DNA of 64,000 nucleotides from the NCBI RefSeq assembly GCF_001261735.1, contig NZ_CVRP01000006.1:264420-328419 (forward strand). The letters are read 5' to 3'. The notes beneath the pieces are model-generated. The model worked only from the letters and a program-made list of their open reading frames with translations, was not told the DNA's origin and searched no databases. Each line of letters begins with the position of its first letter. Position 1 is the first letter of the stretch. The position numbers and the translations under genes were made by a program. Below are positions 34,691 to 44,709 of the stretch, one piece after another. The stretch comes from Dysgonomonas sp. BGC7 (GTDB taxonomy: Bacteria; Bacteroidota; Bacteroidia; Bacteroidales; Dysgonomonadaceae).

Positions 34691-35692
34691 ATGATTGATC
34701 CGTATATATTAATTGCTAAAGAATTAACAAGTATAATTACTTTAGATGAGACTGTTCTGTTGGAGGAATGGCGTAGCAAGTCAGCAGAAAATGAAGAAGT
34801 GTATCAGGATATGAGAGAGAGTTGGTTTCTGATCAACGCATCTTCTCACTGGGTTATGCCGGATAAAAGAGATACATGGAATGAGATAGAATATAAAATA
34901 AATAATCTTGACCAGTCCTCTGTAAAAACATATACAAAAGCGACGCTAATAAAGATGGCGAGTATAGCTGCGTCTATAGCTCTCATTGTTGCAGTGGGTA
35001 TCTCGTTCGTATATCAGTATAAAATGCAGCCATCAGAACAAATTGTACAGGTGAATACACCCAGAGGTCAAAAATCGGAAATCGTACTTCCCGATGGATC
35101 TAAAGTATGGCTCAATTCAGGATCATCCCTTTCTTATAGTACCGATTATGGAAGAGATTCAAGGACAGTAGGACTTTATGGCGAAGCATTCTTCGATGTT
35201 GCTTCAAACAAAGAAATACTATTCAATGTGCTACTTGATGGCGGGCTAAAAGTGCAGGTGCATGGTACTCAGTTTAATGTAGATGCTTATCCCGGGACTA
35301 AAGATATAACAGTATCATTACTGGAAGGGTCTGTCTCTCTTCTGACTGACACGCCAGATGCAGAGAAAAATGCAATAATGCTTAAGCCGAACGAGAAAAT
35401 TGTAATGAACAAAGAAACATATACATATAAACAAACTCCTTGCGATGCTGAGTTAGAAAGCTTATGGCGACTAGACCGCTTGAAAATAGAGCAAGCAACA
35501 TTAGCGCAGATAGTGGAGAAAATGGAACGCTGGTACGGAGTGGATATACATATGAAAGGAAATGACAGGGGAAAGCTTTACTGGTTGACAATAAAAACAG
35601 AATCGTTGACAGAGATGCTCGAGCTCATAAATAAGATAACCCCAATAAACTATTCAATTAAGGGAGAGGAGGTGACCATAGAATATAGATAA
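34691..35692 (+). CDS. FecR-family anti-sigma factor
   Basis: This 333-residue membrane anti-sigma factor has an N-terminal cytoplasmic domain that should bind the ECF sigma factor, one membrane helix (about 86-108, LIKMASIAASIALIVAVGISF) and a periplasmic FecR domain (TPRGQKSEIVLPDGSKVWLN, about 123-142). A C-terminal STN-like domain (LKIEQATLAQIVEKMERWYG) can contact the SusC plug region. I chose the ATG at 34691. A TTG at 34658 would add eleven residues without support. It is followed by susC after 125 bases, so signal transfer from the transporter to the sigma factor is expected. Confidence 0.92.
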   Translation: MIDPYILIAKELTSIITLDETVLLEEWRSKSAENEEVYQDMRESWFLINASSHWVMPDKRDTWNEIEYKINNLDQSSVKTYTKATLIKMASIAASIALIVAVGISFVYQYKMQPSEQIVQVNTPRGQKSEIVLPDGSKVWLNSGSSLSYSTDYGRDSRTVGLYGEAFFDVASNKEILFNVLLDGGLKVQVHGTQFNVDAYPGTKDITVSLLEGSVSLLTDTPDAEKNAIMLKPNEKIVMNKETYTYKQTPCDAELESLWRLDRLKIEQATLAQIVEKMERWYGVDIHMKGNDRGKLYWLTIKTESLTEMLELINKITPINYSIKGEEVTIEYR

Positions 35693-35817
35693 TAAAGAAG
35701 CTACTTTTTGTCAATCAGATTCCGGTAAAAATAAATAAGAATCAGATTTTGTAATCTGCTCACTTTACTCATTTTTTAATAATAAGGCTATTATTTATTT
35801 ACTTTAAGAATATTGCT

Positions 35818-38800
35818 ATGAACAATTTAAAATCTAGCTCTTTTGCATTACTTATGCTTTTAATGATGTGTATACTGTGTACAACGTCCTTGTACGCATT
35901 ATCACAAGAAACACCCAAAATAAAGATAAGCACTAAAGATATTTCACTAAAAGAGTTTCTTCACGAAATAGAGCAAAAGACAGACTATACTTTCATATAC
36001 GACAACTCTATAAATATGAATTTGGTTATGTCTGTCAACTTAAATCAGGGTAGTGTTCCCGAGATACTTGCCACAGCCCTGAAAGGAACAGGAATTTCTT
36101 ATCAGATAGCAGGCTCTCAAATCATTTTGAGAGATATAAAAAGCACTACTAAGATAAACGACTTAAATCAGACAAAAACAATAAATGGAACAGTTATTGA
36201 TGAGCAAGGAGATCCACTCATAGGAGCAACAGTAAAAGAAAGGGGAACACAAAACGGTACTATTACCGATATTGATGGAAAATTTAGTATAAATGTATCT
36301 CCGGGTAGTATTTTAGAGGTTGTATATATTGGTTATATCACTCAGGATATAAAAATAGGAAATCAAACATCGCTCTTAGTAAAATTGATTCCTTCGTCAA
36401 GAGATCTTGAAGAAGTGGTAATTGTAGGCTATGGTGTGCAAAAGAAAATAAACCTGACAGGAGCTGTTGGGGTAATAACTTCGGAAGACATATCGAAACG
36501 ACCAATAACTAATGTTTCTTCAGGACTTCAAGGGCTTGTCCCCGGTATGACAGTTACAGCTAGCGCTAATGGAGGTCTGCCCGGACAATCAAATGCTTCA
36601 ATACAGATCAGAGGAGTTGGCTCTCGTGGAAATAATAGTCCATTGATACTTATTGATGGGGCTGAGGGAGATATGAATATTATTAATCCAAATGACATTG
36701 AGAGTATATCAGTCTTAAAAGATGCTGCTTCTGCTGCTATTTACGGAAACAGGGCTGCTAACGGAGTAATACTGATCACTACTAAAAGTGTGCAAGGGAA
36801 AGAGCGTGCTCCCCGTATCAATGTAGATACCTATATTGGATCTCAACGACCAACCAAAATGCCTAAAATGGTAGATAGTCCTACATTCATGGCTTGGGAA
36901 AATGAGGCTCAGGCTAATGTGGGAGGAAATCAAAACTATACACAAGCAGATATTCAGAAGGCAATAGATGGAACCGACCTTAACTACTATGCTAATACAG
37001 ACTGGGTAGATGCTACATTCTTGTCATCTGCTCCACAATATAATCTGAATCTTAGTGTAGATGGGCAAGCTAAAAATATGGGCTATCTTATTTCTTATGG
37101 ATATTTAAATCAGGAAGGTTTGACTGTTGGAGAATCGACAAACTCTACCCGGCATAATATTCGACTGAAACTACACACAAAAGTAGCCGAACGATTCGAA
37201 ATTACTGCTAACATGGGCTATATAGATAGAAATTTTACTGCACCTAATGCTGCATTCGAAGCCGATGGAGGAGTATTGTATAATGCAATGAGAACCCGCC
37301 CTTTGGTTCCTGTTCGTTTTACAGATGGTAAATGGGGATATGGCGGTGGACAAAGCAATCAGGTAGCCTATCTTACTGATGGTGGTGCACAGAACTTTTC
37401 TTCACAGGAGTTTACCGGGAATTTTCAATTAAAAGCTAATATATTGAAAGGGTGGACAGCCTCAGCCAACTATATTACTCGTCAGTCCAATAGCTATAGA
37501 GAGTTGCTCAGTAAAACAATTCGTTTCTACTATCCGGAAACTGAAAATTTATGGTATACAACTAATACACCCAACTCGATTGAAAACAGAGATTACCGCA
37601 CATTGAGTCAGAACATATTTCTACAGACTGATTATCAAATTAAACTAGGAGAACATTCAGTACAAGCAATGGCCGGTTATCAGCAAGAATGGCAAAAGTC
37701 TAATCAATTTAATGCGTCGAGAAAAAATCTGATAACTGAAAAAGACCCGGTACTCGATTTCGGATCAGCTGACACTCAGGCTAATTCAGCTGTCGCTAAT
37801 CATTGGGCTATGAGATCTGCTTTTGGTCGTATCAACTATAACTTTAAAGAGCGCTATTTATTTGAAGCTAACTTGCGCTACGACTTAACATCTCGTTTTA
37901 TTAAAAAGAACCGATCAGAATGGTTTCCTTCTTTTTCGGCAGGATGGCGTATCTCAGAAGAAGAATTTATGAGTTCAACTAAGGGGTATTTAGATCAGTT
38001 GAAGGTACGTGCATCGTGGGGAATATTAGGTAATCAATTCTCTACAGGATCAGATAATTATCCTTATATGTCACGTATAGCTTATGTGACTGTTCCTACT
38101 ATAGGTGCTATAGCCAATGACGGATATGCAGAGTCTTATATTGGGAATCCGGCGTTGTTATGGGAAATGTTATATACAACTAATATTGGTTTAGATGTCA
38201 ATCTATTCAATAGTAGACTGGTATTTACTGGAGACTATTACTATCGTGAAACTCGAAGAATGATATACCAGAGAGAATTGCCGGGAGTAGGAGGATATCC
38301 TTCTACGATGGATGAGAATGGAGGTAAGATGCAGAATAAAGGTTGGGAGATTCAGTTAGGCTGGCAAGACAAAATAGGAAAGGATTTTAGTTATGGTATG
38401 ACTTTTTCGTTGGCTGATGTGAAAAATAAGATTACCGAATGGGAAGGTGTTATAATTGGTAGTAACAATGTAACTAAAGTAGGCTATCCCAATCAGGCTT
38501 TGTATGGACTAATAGCCGAAGGAATTGCTGTACCTTCCGATTTCGAAAAATATAATCCTGCAACAGGTAAATATGAGAATCCAAAATTCCCCATTCTGTC
38601 AGGTGATGCAGGTCTGGTTCAACCCGGCGATATCAAATATAAGGATTTGGACAAAAGCGGTAGTATAGACCTTGATAATGATCGTGCAGTCGTTGGTAGT
38701 TCTATTCCTCGTTATACTTATTCTTTTAAAGGAGACATGTCCTATAAGGGTATTGATTTTAGCTTCCTTATACAAGGGGTCGGTAAAGTTGATGGATATA

Positions 38801-39189
38801 TTTATGGTCCGGCTCGTCATGCATTTACTGACCAGTCTACCTATCCTCAATGGTTCCATGCTGATCGGTATCAGGCATCAAATCCGAATTCTAATGCAAG
38901 TTATCCGAGGTTTACATATAACCAGAGCTACAATCAGCGATTCTCTACATTTTGGGTGGAAGATGCTTCTTATTTGCGCTTAAAAAATATTCAGGTAGGG
39001 TATACTTTACCTATCGGACTTACAAAGAAAATAAGAATTGATAAGTGCCGTTTTTATGCTTCAGCAGATAACTTACTGACTATCTCGGACTATTTTTCTT
39101 CAGCAGATCCAGAACGGCCTATTCAGGCTGGAGGAAATTACCCTCAGATAAAGACCTTTGTTTTTGGTGTAAATATTACTCTTCATTAA
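35818..39189 (+). CDS. SusC/RagA-family TonB-dependent outer-membrane transporter
   Basis: This 1123-residue transporter imports a bound ligand through the outer membrane with TonB energy. After the signal peptide come an STN domain (about 35-105, KISTKDISLKEFLHEIEQ), which marks signal-transducing transporters, a carboxypeptidase-regulatory-like domain (INGTVIDEQGDPLIGATV), and the plug (GYGVQKKINLTGAVGVIT then RGVGSRGNNSPLILIDG). A 22-stranded barrel ends in KTFVFGVNITLH. The STN domain fits control through the upstream FecR and ECF sigma pair. It precedes the susD-type gene by 25 bases. The ligand is not evident from sequence; neighbouring phosphatase-fold enzymes hint at a phosphorylated one. 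Confidence 0.95.
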   Translation: MNNLKSSSFALLMLLMMCILCTTSLYALSQETPKIKISTKDISLKEFLHEIEQKTDYTFIYDNSINMNLVMSVNLNQGSVPEILATALKGTGISYQIAGSQIILRDIKSTTKINDLNQTKTINGTVIDEQGDPLIGATVKERGTQNGTITDIDGKFSINVSPGSILEVVYIGYITQDIKIGNQTSLLVKLIPSSRDLEEVVIVGYGVQKKINLTGAVGVITSEDISKRPITNVSSGLQGLVPGMTVTASANGGLPGQSNASIQIRGVGSRGNNSPLILIDGAEGDMNIINPNDIESISVLKDAASAAIYGNRAANGVILITTKSVQGKERAPRINVDTYIGSQRPTKMPKMVDSPTFMAWENEAQANVGGNQNYTQADIQKAIDGTDLNYYANTDWVDATFLSSAPQYNLNLSVDGQAKNMGYLISYGYLNQEGLTVGESTNSTRHNIRLKLHTKVAERFEITANMGYIDRNFTAPNAAFEADGGVLYNAMRTRPLVPVRFTDGKWGYGGGQSNQVAYLTDGGAQNFSSQEFTGNFQLKANILKGWTASANYITRQSNSYRELLSKTIRFYYPETENLWYTTNTPNSIENRDYRTLSQNIFLQTDYQIKLGEHSVQAMAGYQQEWQKSNQFNASRKNLITEKDPVLDFGSADTQANSAVANHWAMRSAFGRINYNFKERYLFEANLRYDLTSRFIKKNRSEWFPSFSAGWRISEEEFMSSTKGYLDQLKVRASWGILGNQFSTGSDNYPYMSRIAYVTVPTIGAIANDGYAESYIGNPALLWEMLYTTNIGLDVNLFNSRLVFTGDYYYRETRRMIYQRELPGVGGYPSTMDENGGKMQNKGWEIQLGWQDKIGKDFSYGMTFSLADVKNKITEWEGVIIGSNNVTKVGYPNQALYGLIAEGIAVPSDFEKYNPATGKYENPKFPILSGDAGLVQPGDIKYKDLDKSGSIDLDNDRAVVGSSIPRYTYSFKGDMSYKGIDFSFLIQGVGKVDGYIYGPARHAFTDQSTYPQWFHADRYQASNPNSNASYPRFTYNQSYNQRFSTFWVEDASYLRLKNIQVGYTLPIGLTKKIRIDKCRFYASADNLLTISDYFSSADPERPIQAGGNYPQIKTFVFGVNITLH

Positions 39190-39214
39190 TGCTAATATTT
39201 AAAAATTACTGAAT

Positions 39215-40996
39215 ATGAAAAAGAATATAATATATAGTCTGATATTGGTTCTATCCTCTTTCTTATTTTCTTGTAACGATAGTTTTTTGGAAAGAGCTCC
39301 GCTCGATGAATTATCAGATGATAACTTTTGGGAATCGGAGTTGCAGATAAAAAATGCAGCAAATGCTTGTTATTGGGCATTGATAGGGAAAGATTTACCT
39401 ATCAATATCTCAGAGGGTTTGAGTGATAATGCGCCTTGGTATACTATGACAGGGTGGAGACAGATTGGGAGTGGATTGTACGGATCTGATTTTAGCTTAT
39501 TAGATACAAGATATAAAGATGCCTATAAGCAAATGAGACGATGTAATTACTTCCTCAAAAATTATGAAAGAGCAACTACTGTAGATCCTAAATTATTGAA
39601 ACAGTATGCAGCAGAAGTTCGTTTTTTAAGAGCTTTCACATATTATTATCTTACATGTTTTTGGGGAGATGTTCCATTCACCACAGAACCTATTACTATC
39701 GGCGATGATGCGTTAATGGCACCTCGTACTTCTCGTGCTGATATTGTCGATTTTATGTTACAGGAATTGAGCGAGGCCGCAAAAGACTTACCTAAATATA
39801 TAGAACCGGGTACAACTAATTTTGGGCGCATATCGGGTACCGCTGCTAAAGCAATGGAAGCACGGGTTGCATTGCAAAATGAAAGATGGAAAGAAGCAAA
39901 AGAAGCATGTGAGGCTGTAATGCCTGGAGGAGAATATGCTTATCATCAACTCTATTCAACAGGCCGCCCGAAGCAAGATTATTTTGATCTTTTTACTTTC
40001 GAGGGCCGTGCTTCTCGTAAACCTAGCAATAAAGAAGCTATCTTATCTTATGTTTTCAATTTCGATATAGCTTCTCCTACCAGACACAACCTGAGTAGAG
40101 AACTTCAGGTACCTGACCAGATTGTACGTTTCAATCCTACAAAATCGCTTGTGGATAGTTATTTGTGTATAGACGGCTTGCCTATAGAGAAGTCTCCTTT
40201 GTATAAAGGGAATGGAACTTACATACCTGCTTATAGTGCTTATGACAGTGTTTTTGTGAATAGAGATCCTCGTTTAAAACAATCAATCGTATACCCCGGA
40301 TACAACAAATGGTATGGAAAGGTAGATGGAAGAGGTACAGCTAATGCAGCCAACGATGCTTCAAAAACAAATGTATTCAAATCTCCTAAGTTTAATAATG
40401 ATGGTAAAGGTGCTGTAACATATACGGGGTATTATTCACTAAAGTATTGTGAGCCATCTAAAGTACCTGTCTATAATCAGGATGATAATGATATTATCTT
40501 TATCCGTTATGGAGAAGTGTTACTTAATTACGCAGAAGCTATGTATAACCTTAATCAGTTGGATCAGACCGTTATCGATAAAACAATTAATCTGCTTCGA
40601 GATCGGGTTGGAATGAAGCGAATGGTAATAAGCGAACTGGAAGCAAATGGCTTAGATTTGAAGGCCGAAATGCAGCGGGAACGCCGTGTGGAATTTTTTA
40701 TGGAAGGGCAAAGATGGTACGACCTTATCAGATGGAAGCAAGGTTATGAGCTGGGGGTTGACAAATCGGAGTCGGCAATAAATCAGGAAAAAGGTATTAT
40801 AAAAGGTATAAGGAGAGATTATGCTTATGATCAGTCTGTATTCTCTGCTACAACTAAATTTGATGCTAATGGTTTCCTCATTTTCGATGACTCGCGTGTT
40901 TTCACTAGCCCTAAAAACTATCTGTTTTCTCTTCCGTACCGTCAAATGGAACTGAATCCTAATTTAAGACCAAACAATCCGGGTTGGGATGATTAA
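39215..40996 (+). CDS. SusD/RagB-family surface lipoprotein
   Basis: This 593-residue lipoprotein forms the lid over the SusC barrel and captures ligand at the surface. The lipobox ends at C20 (LSSFLFSC) and is followed by the typical SusD start NDSFLERAPLDELSDDNFW. Helical TPR-like units (KQYAAEVRFLRAFTYYYLTCFWGDVPF) and the C-terminal REERRVEF-type block (MQRERRVEFFMEGQRWYDLIRWKQG) identify the family. It sits 25 bases after susC and 16 bases before the first enzyme gene. Confidence 0.95.
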   Translation: MKKNIIYSLILVLSSFLFSCNDSFLERAPLDELSDDNFWESELQIKNAANACYWALIGKDLPINISEGLSDNAPWYTMTGWRQIGSGLYGSDFSLLDTRYKDAYKQMRRCNYFLKNYERATTVDPKLLKQYAAEVRFLRAFTYYYLTCFWGDVPFTTEPITIGDDALMAPRTSRADIVDFMLQELSEAAKDLPKYIEPGTTNFGRISGTAAKAMEARVALQNERWKEAKEACEAVMPGGEYAYHQLYSTGRPKQDYFDLFTFEGRASRKPSNKEAILSYVFNFDIASPTRHNLSRELQVPDQIVRFNPTKSLVDSYLCIDGLPIEKSPLYKGNGTYIPAYSAYDSVFVNRDPRLKQSIVYPGYNKWYGKVDGRGTANAANDASKTNVFKSPKFNNDGKGAVTYTGYYSLKYCEPSKVPVYNQDDNDIIFIRYGEVLLNYAEAMYNLNQLDQTVIDKTINLLRDRVGMKRMVISELEANGLDLKAEMQRERRVEFFMEGQRWYDLIRWKQGYELGVDKSESAINQEKGIIKGIRRDYAYDQSVFSATTKFDANGFLIFDDSRVFTSPKNYLFSLPYRQMELNPNLRPNNPGWDD

Positions 40997-41012
40997 TACA
41001 ACTTATATCATT

Positions 41013-41786
41013 ATGGATAAGATAAAGTATATAGTCTTTCTGCTCCTATGTTTCAGCTTTTATGTACAGGTGAATGCTCAGACTTCGATTCGTATATTGA
41101 GCATTAATACTCGAATGTCGGGGCAGATGGTCAGTTATAGTGTGACTCCATTCAAAGACTATATAAAACAATACGATCCTGATTTTGTCATGCTACAGGA
41201 AGTCGATTATCGTACTGCTAGAAATAATGGAAGAGATTTCTCTACCGAATTGGCTTCCGAGTTGGGATATTTTTCTGCCTTTGGTTATGCCCTACAATAT
41301 GTTCAGGGGGAATATGGTGTTGCCATACTCTCTAAATATCCGATAGAAAAAATTGCCAATACACAGCTGACAGGTAATGCTACGGAGATGAAAGAGAAAC
41401 GTACTGTTCTATATATTGATGTTATTATGCCTACAACAGAAAAGAAAGTCCGGATGGCTGTAACGCATCTCGACCATTCGACCGACGCAGTTCGTTTGTC
41501 GATGGTACAACAGCTTAATGCTGCTATTGGAACAAGTGTACCGACTCTGTTGACAGGAGACTTTAATGCAAAGCCTATAGAATCGGCAATAAGTATGGGA
41601 ATGGTGTCGTGGCAGAGAATATGTAATGACAATTCGACATATCCAGCCTCGTCTCCTTCTAGTAAGATAGATTACATATTTGCTAAGCCAATAGATCGTT
41701 GGACGGTAAAATCATTTCGTTTGCTGACAAATACATCATCTATTACCGACCATTGTGCACTGTTAGCCGATGTAGAACTTAATTGA
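41013..41786 (+). CDS. Secreted endonuclease/exonuclease/phosphatase-fold hydrolase 1
   Basis: This 257-residue exported enzyme of the EEP superfamily cleaves phosphate esters with a divalent metal. Visible features are the signal peptide to about VNAQ, then NTRM, QEVDY (metal-binding glutamate), AVTHLDHSTDAVR (catalytic histidine region), LTGDFNAKP (aspartate and asparagine), KIDYIFAK and TDHCALLADVEL (terminal aspartate-histidine). I chose the ATG at 41013, where the signal peptide begins; an in-frame ATG 24 bases upstream overlaps the susD stop. Substrates in the family range from nucleic acids to inositol phosphates and sphingomyelin, so the substrate is open. A related enzyme lies two genes downstream. 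Confidence 0.88.
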   Translation: MDKIKYIVFLLLCFSFYVQVNAQTSIRILSINTRMSGQMVSYSVTPFKDYIKQYDPDFVMLQEVDYRTARNNGRDFSTELASELGYFSAFGYALQYVQGEYGVAILSKYPIEKIANTQLTGNATEMKEKRTVLYIDVIMPTTEKKVRMAVTHLDHSTDAVRLSMVQQLNAAIGTSVPTLLTGDFNAKPIESAISMGMVSWQRICNDNSTYPASSPSSKIDYIFAKPIDRWTVKSFRLLTNTSSITDHCALLADVELN

Positions 41787-41793
41787 CTTTATT

Positions 41794-42579
41794 ATGAATA
41801 GGATGAATATATATTCGACTGTTTTGTTTTTCTGTATCTTTTTCATGGCCTGTTCAGGTAGCGATGATATAAAACCTGAGAATCCCGAACAACCCGAAAA
41901 GGAATGGGATAAAACCCGTACAGCGAAGATCGAGTTTATTTCGGATCTGACAAACAAAAGTCCTTATACAGAGAGTAACTATTCTGTAGTTGCTTCGTTT
42001 ATTGCATCAAAGAATGACAGGCATATAACAATTTTGGATAAGGCGAATGTGACGTTTGAAGCAACGAGAGTAAATTGGGGAGCAAAAGTTGCTGTTCTTG
42101 CAGAAAAATATCCTGTTTTTGTTCCTGTTTCAAAAGCTTCTACAGAATACATTGGCAGTAGTGTATTATCTGTGGCTACAGTACCACAAATGGAACAAAT
42201 AGTAGTGGCAAAGGCATGTAGAATGTTGCCAATGTCTATTAATATAAAACAGGGGCTTGCCGCAAAGGTTGCATTACTGTCTTTCAATGAAGAGAGTCAG
42301 ATAAATGCTTCAGTAAACTTGTTTAAGTCGGCGCAGGCTACTTCTATACCTGTTGTTGGCACTGTTAATAGAAATTTGATGCCGGTGTTAAAGACGCAGT
42401 TGGAAATAGTTCTTGGTGCAGATTCTTATAATATTGATATTGTAGATAACGTCAATGTTAATACAGAATACTGTGTATATATATTTAGTCCGCCAAAATG
42501 GAAGTTCCGAGATTTTGCTGAGACAACAATCAGCGGAAATATTAAAAGTCTTATGCTACAAGTAGAATTGTTAAAATAA
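41794..42579 (+). CDS. Lipoprotein of unknown function in SusCD locus
   Basis: This 261-residue protein has a lipobox ending at C20 (FFMACSGSDD), so it is probably anchored to the outer or inner membrane with an acidic surface-export-like stretch (SGSDD). I do not recognise the mature domain. It alternates beta strands and helices with VAVLAEKYPVFVP and LMPVLKTQLEIVLGAD. It lies between the two EEP-fold enzymes with gaps of 7 and 5 bases, which makes cotranscription and a shared surface or periplasmic role likely. Confidence 0.75.
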   Translation: MNRMNIYSTVLFFCIFFMACSGSDDIKPENPEQPEKEWDKTRTAKIEFISDLTNKSPYTESNYSVVASFIASKNDRHITILDKANVTFEATRVNWGAKVAVLAEKYPVFVPVSKASTEYIGSSVLSVATVPQMEQIVVAKACRMLPMSINIKQGLAAKVALLSFNEESQINASVNLFKSAQATSIPVVGTVNRNLMPVLKTQLEIVLGADSYNIDIVDNVNVNTEYCVYIFSPPKWKFRDFAETTISGNIKSLMLQVELLK

Positions 42580-42584
42580 ACAAT

Positions 42585-43373
42585 ATGAAAAAAGAAATTC
42601 TAATTACTAAACTTATATGCTCAATGCTGCTTATTCTGTTGGTGAGCGCATATGGACAGGAAAAGGATACACTGAAAATATTGTGCTATAACTTACGCTT
42701 TGGAGAACTTGCATCTCTGACCGAATTGGCCGAATTTATTGAAAAAGAGAATCCTGATATTGTCGCTTTACAGGAGGTTGATGTTTTGACTAAAAGGGAG
42801 AGAGCTCCTCTTCAGAATGGAAAGCATTTTATCTCAGAGCTCGGTTTCCGAACTAATATGTTCTCTCTGTATGGAAAAACGATCCCCTATGCAGGAGGTT
42901 ATTATGGTATAGGTATTCTATCAAAGTACCCCTATCTGTCTGTAGAGAGAATACTATTGCCAATGCCGCAAGGAGCTAAAGAACAACGTGCCTATTTGGT
43001 AAGTGAAATAGAATTGCCAAATAATAAGACCATCACATTTGTGAGCACTCATCTGGATTATACAACATCAGCTGTCAGGCAGGCTCAGGTAAAAGTGATC
43101 AACGATGATCTCTTGAAACGAAATGGACCGATTATTTTATGCGGAGATTTCAACGCAAAACCCGACTCTAAAGAGATTGCTGAGGGAATGAAAGATTGGA
43201 TAGAGACTACGAGTATGGATTACACTATACCTGCTAAGGCTCCGACCTCTAAGATAGATTATATATTCTGTTATCCATCCCATGAGTGGAAAGTGATAAG
43301 TAATGAAACGCCTAAGGTACAATTCTCAGATCATCTTCCCGTAGTCTCGACATTAGAACTGATTTCTAAATAA
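42585..43373 (+). CDS. Secreted endonuclease/exonuclease/phosphatase-fold hydrolase 2
   Basis: This second EEP enzyme of the locus has 262 residues. It has a signal peptide to about SAYGQ and the same catalytic blocks as hydrolase 1: NLRFGE, ALQEVDVLTKRE, FVSTHLDYTTSAVRQAQ, LCGDFNAKPDS, KIDYIFCYP and FSDHLPVVSTLEL. All core metal-binding and catalytic residues appear present. Similarity of the two along their length suggests duplication with divergence, so they may act on different phosphate esters of one substrate. It lies five bases after the lipoprotein gene. Confidence 0.88.
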   Translation: MKKEILITKLICSMLLILLVSAYGQEKDTLKILCYNLRFGELASLTELAEFIEKENPDIVALQEVDVLTKRERAPLQNGKHFISELGFRTNMFSLYGKTIPYAGGYYGIGILSKYPYLSVERILLPMPQGAKEQRAYLVSEIELPNNKTITFVSTHLDYTTSAVRQAQVKVINDDLLKRNGPIILCGDFNAKPDSKEIAEGMKDWIETTSMDYTIPAKAPTSKIDYIFCYPSHEWKVISNETPKVQFSDHLPVVSTLELISK

Positions 43374-43391
43374 CAATAAATATTATGTAAT

Positions 43392-44606
43392 ATGAAAAAC
43401 AATAAATATCTACTATACAGATTGTTAATGTTGCTCTTTATACTGATTGGGGTAGTAGCATGTAGTGATGATAAAGAAACAATAGACTATACAGACAATA
43501 GTGCATTTCCTCCACCTGTTGTGACTATTACATCAAAGACCTCATTGGATGAAGTTGAGTTTCGAAAGAGCCAGACTGTAACAGGTACAATAGAATCTAA
43601 CAACGGCTTGCGTGATATCTATGTTACACTGTTGAAGCAAACAGATAATGGCTATGAAGAAATAAACAGGAATCTAAGGGTGTATAATCCTCTTGATAAT
43701 TTTCCCAGCGAGTTAGATTTCTCTATCGATATTACTATATCGCAACGGCAGACTGCTGCTATAGGAGTATTTGCCACTGACATTTACACTAAAGTTGCTA
43801 CACAACAAGTTATTGTTACCAGCTTGGTAGGAGTGCCGGAAGGTAAAGCTACCATTTTCGATAATATTGAAATGGCTCCGGAATGGGAGAGCCCTGATAA
43901 TCCTACTCAACCATATATATTCTCGTTTGGAGGTGTAACTGTCGGAGGAAAAGTAAAACATGTCTTAAGCTTGAGTGATGTTGCCAACTCTACAGAAGGT
44001 AGTATTGACTTTGCATTTGCTAACTTCTGGCGTAATCAAACTTTTGGCCTGATTTCGAATAGAGGTGTTGGTTTTGCCAGTGCAGATAGAATTGGATCTG
44101 GAACTGTAGGTAGACAGGTCGACGATCCTTGGTTATCCGGTGCAACAAAAAATGCTGTATTCTTCAAAATCATCTCAGCAGATTTGGTTACCTCTTTAGG
44201 CCTAAACAACTTCTTTGAGACCACTACCGGGGATTGGGAAACATACGAACTCCTTGATAAGTTGAACTCTTATGTTACTGGTACAGCAACTGGTGATAAA
44301 CAATTGCTACAGCGTATAGGGGCTTCCTCTGACAATAGTACTACTCCTGCTCTTCAGATAGTAGATGGTACATATATAGCTATCCGACGTCAAATATCTT
44401 CGACATCTAAGTATGGAATCATTAAGGTGGTTGATGCAGTGGATGATACCCCTACACTAAACAGTAGTAATAAAATCTTAGGTGTCACAACTGGGTTAGG
44501 GGTATCTTCTTACTATAAAGGGCCCGATCTTGCCGGATTTGATTATACAGGTGTTACAAAACTATATGGACAGAAATGTAAATTGAAAATAATAATCCAG
44601 GAATAA
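43392..44606 (+). CDS. Lipoprotein of unknown function, possible surface ligand-binding protein
   Basis: This 404-residue protein has a lipobox ending at C24 (LIGVVACSDDKE) with an acidic tract after the cysteine, which in Bacteroidota often marks surface-exposed lipoproteins. An Ig-like segment (PPVVTITSKTSLDEVEFRKSQTVTGTIES) precedes a larger beta-rich domain (about 150-400). Its place at the end of a SusCD locus is where SusE/SusF-like binding proteins usually sit, so a substrate-binding role is suggested. No family can be named. A hairpin follows the gene. Confidence 0.72.
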   Translation: MKNNKYLLYRLLMLLFILIGVVACSDDKETIDYTDNSAFPPPVVTITSKTSLDEVEFRKSQTVTGTIESNNGLRDIYVTLLKQTDNGYEEINRNLRVYNPLDNFPSELDFSIDITISQRQTAAIGVFATDIYTKVATQQVIVTSLVGVPEGKATIFDNIEMAPEWESPDNPTQPYIFSFGGVTVGGKVKHVLSLSDVANSTEGSIDFAFANFWRNQTFGLISNRGVGFASADRIGSGTVGRQVDDPWLSGATKNAVFFKIISADLVTSLGLNNFFETTTGDWETYELLDKLNSYVTGTATGDKQLLQRIGASSDNSTTPALQIVDGTYIAIRRQISSTSKYGIIKVVDAVDDTPTLNSSNKILGVTTGLGVSSYYKGPDLAGFDYTGVTKLYGQKCKLKIIIQE

Positions 44607-44652
44607 GATTTGTTCGTTGAGGACACATGTTTCTGATTAATTTACTGTTGCT

Positions 44653-44684
44653 TTCAGGCTATTCTTTTTGGAGAGTAGCCTGAA
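44653..44684. terminator. Hairpin at the end of the SusCD locus
   Basis: TTCAGGCTA pairs perfectly with TAGCCTGAA across a 14-base loop, between the convergent lipoprotein and 44710 genes. The following T run is short (TCTTAAAAAA), so this is a weak or bidirectional terminator. Confidence 0.6.
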
Positions 44685-44709
44685 TCTTAAAAAATAGATA
44701 AAGTCTGTT

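Noticed and set aside
35743..35758. Hairpin CAGATT / AATCTG before susC considered as a terminator or regulatory RNA
   Set aside because: The stem is only six pairs, has no T run and no second supporting feature, so it is not called.
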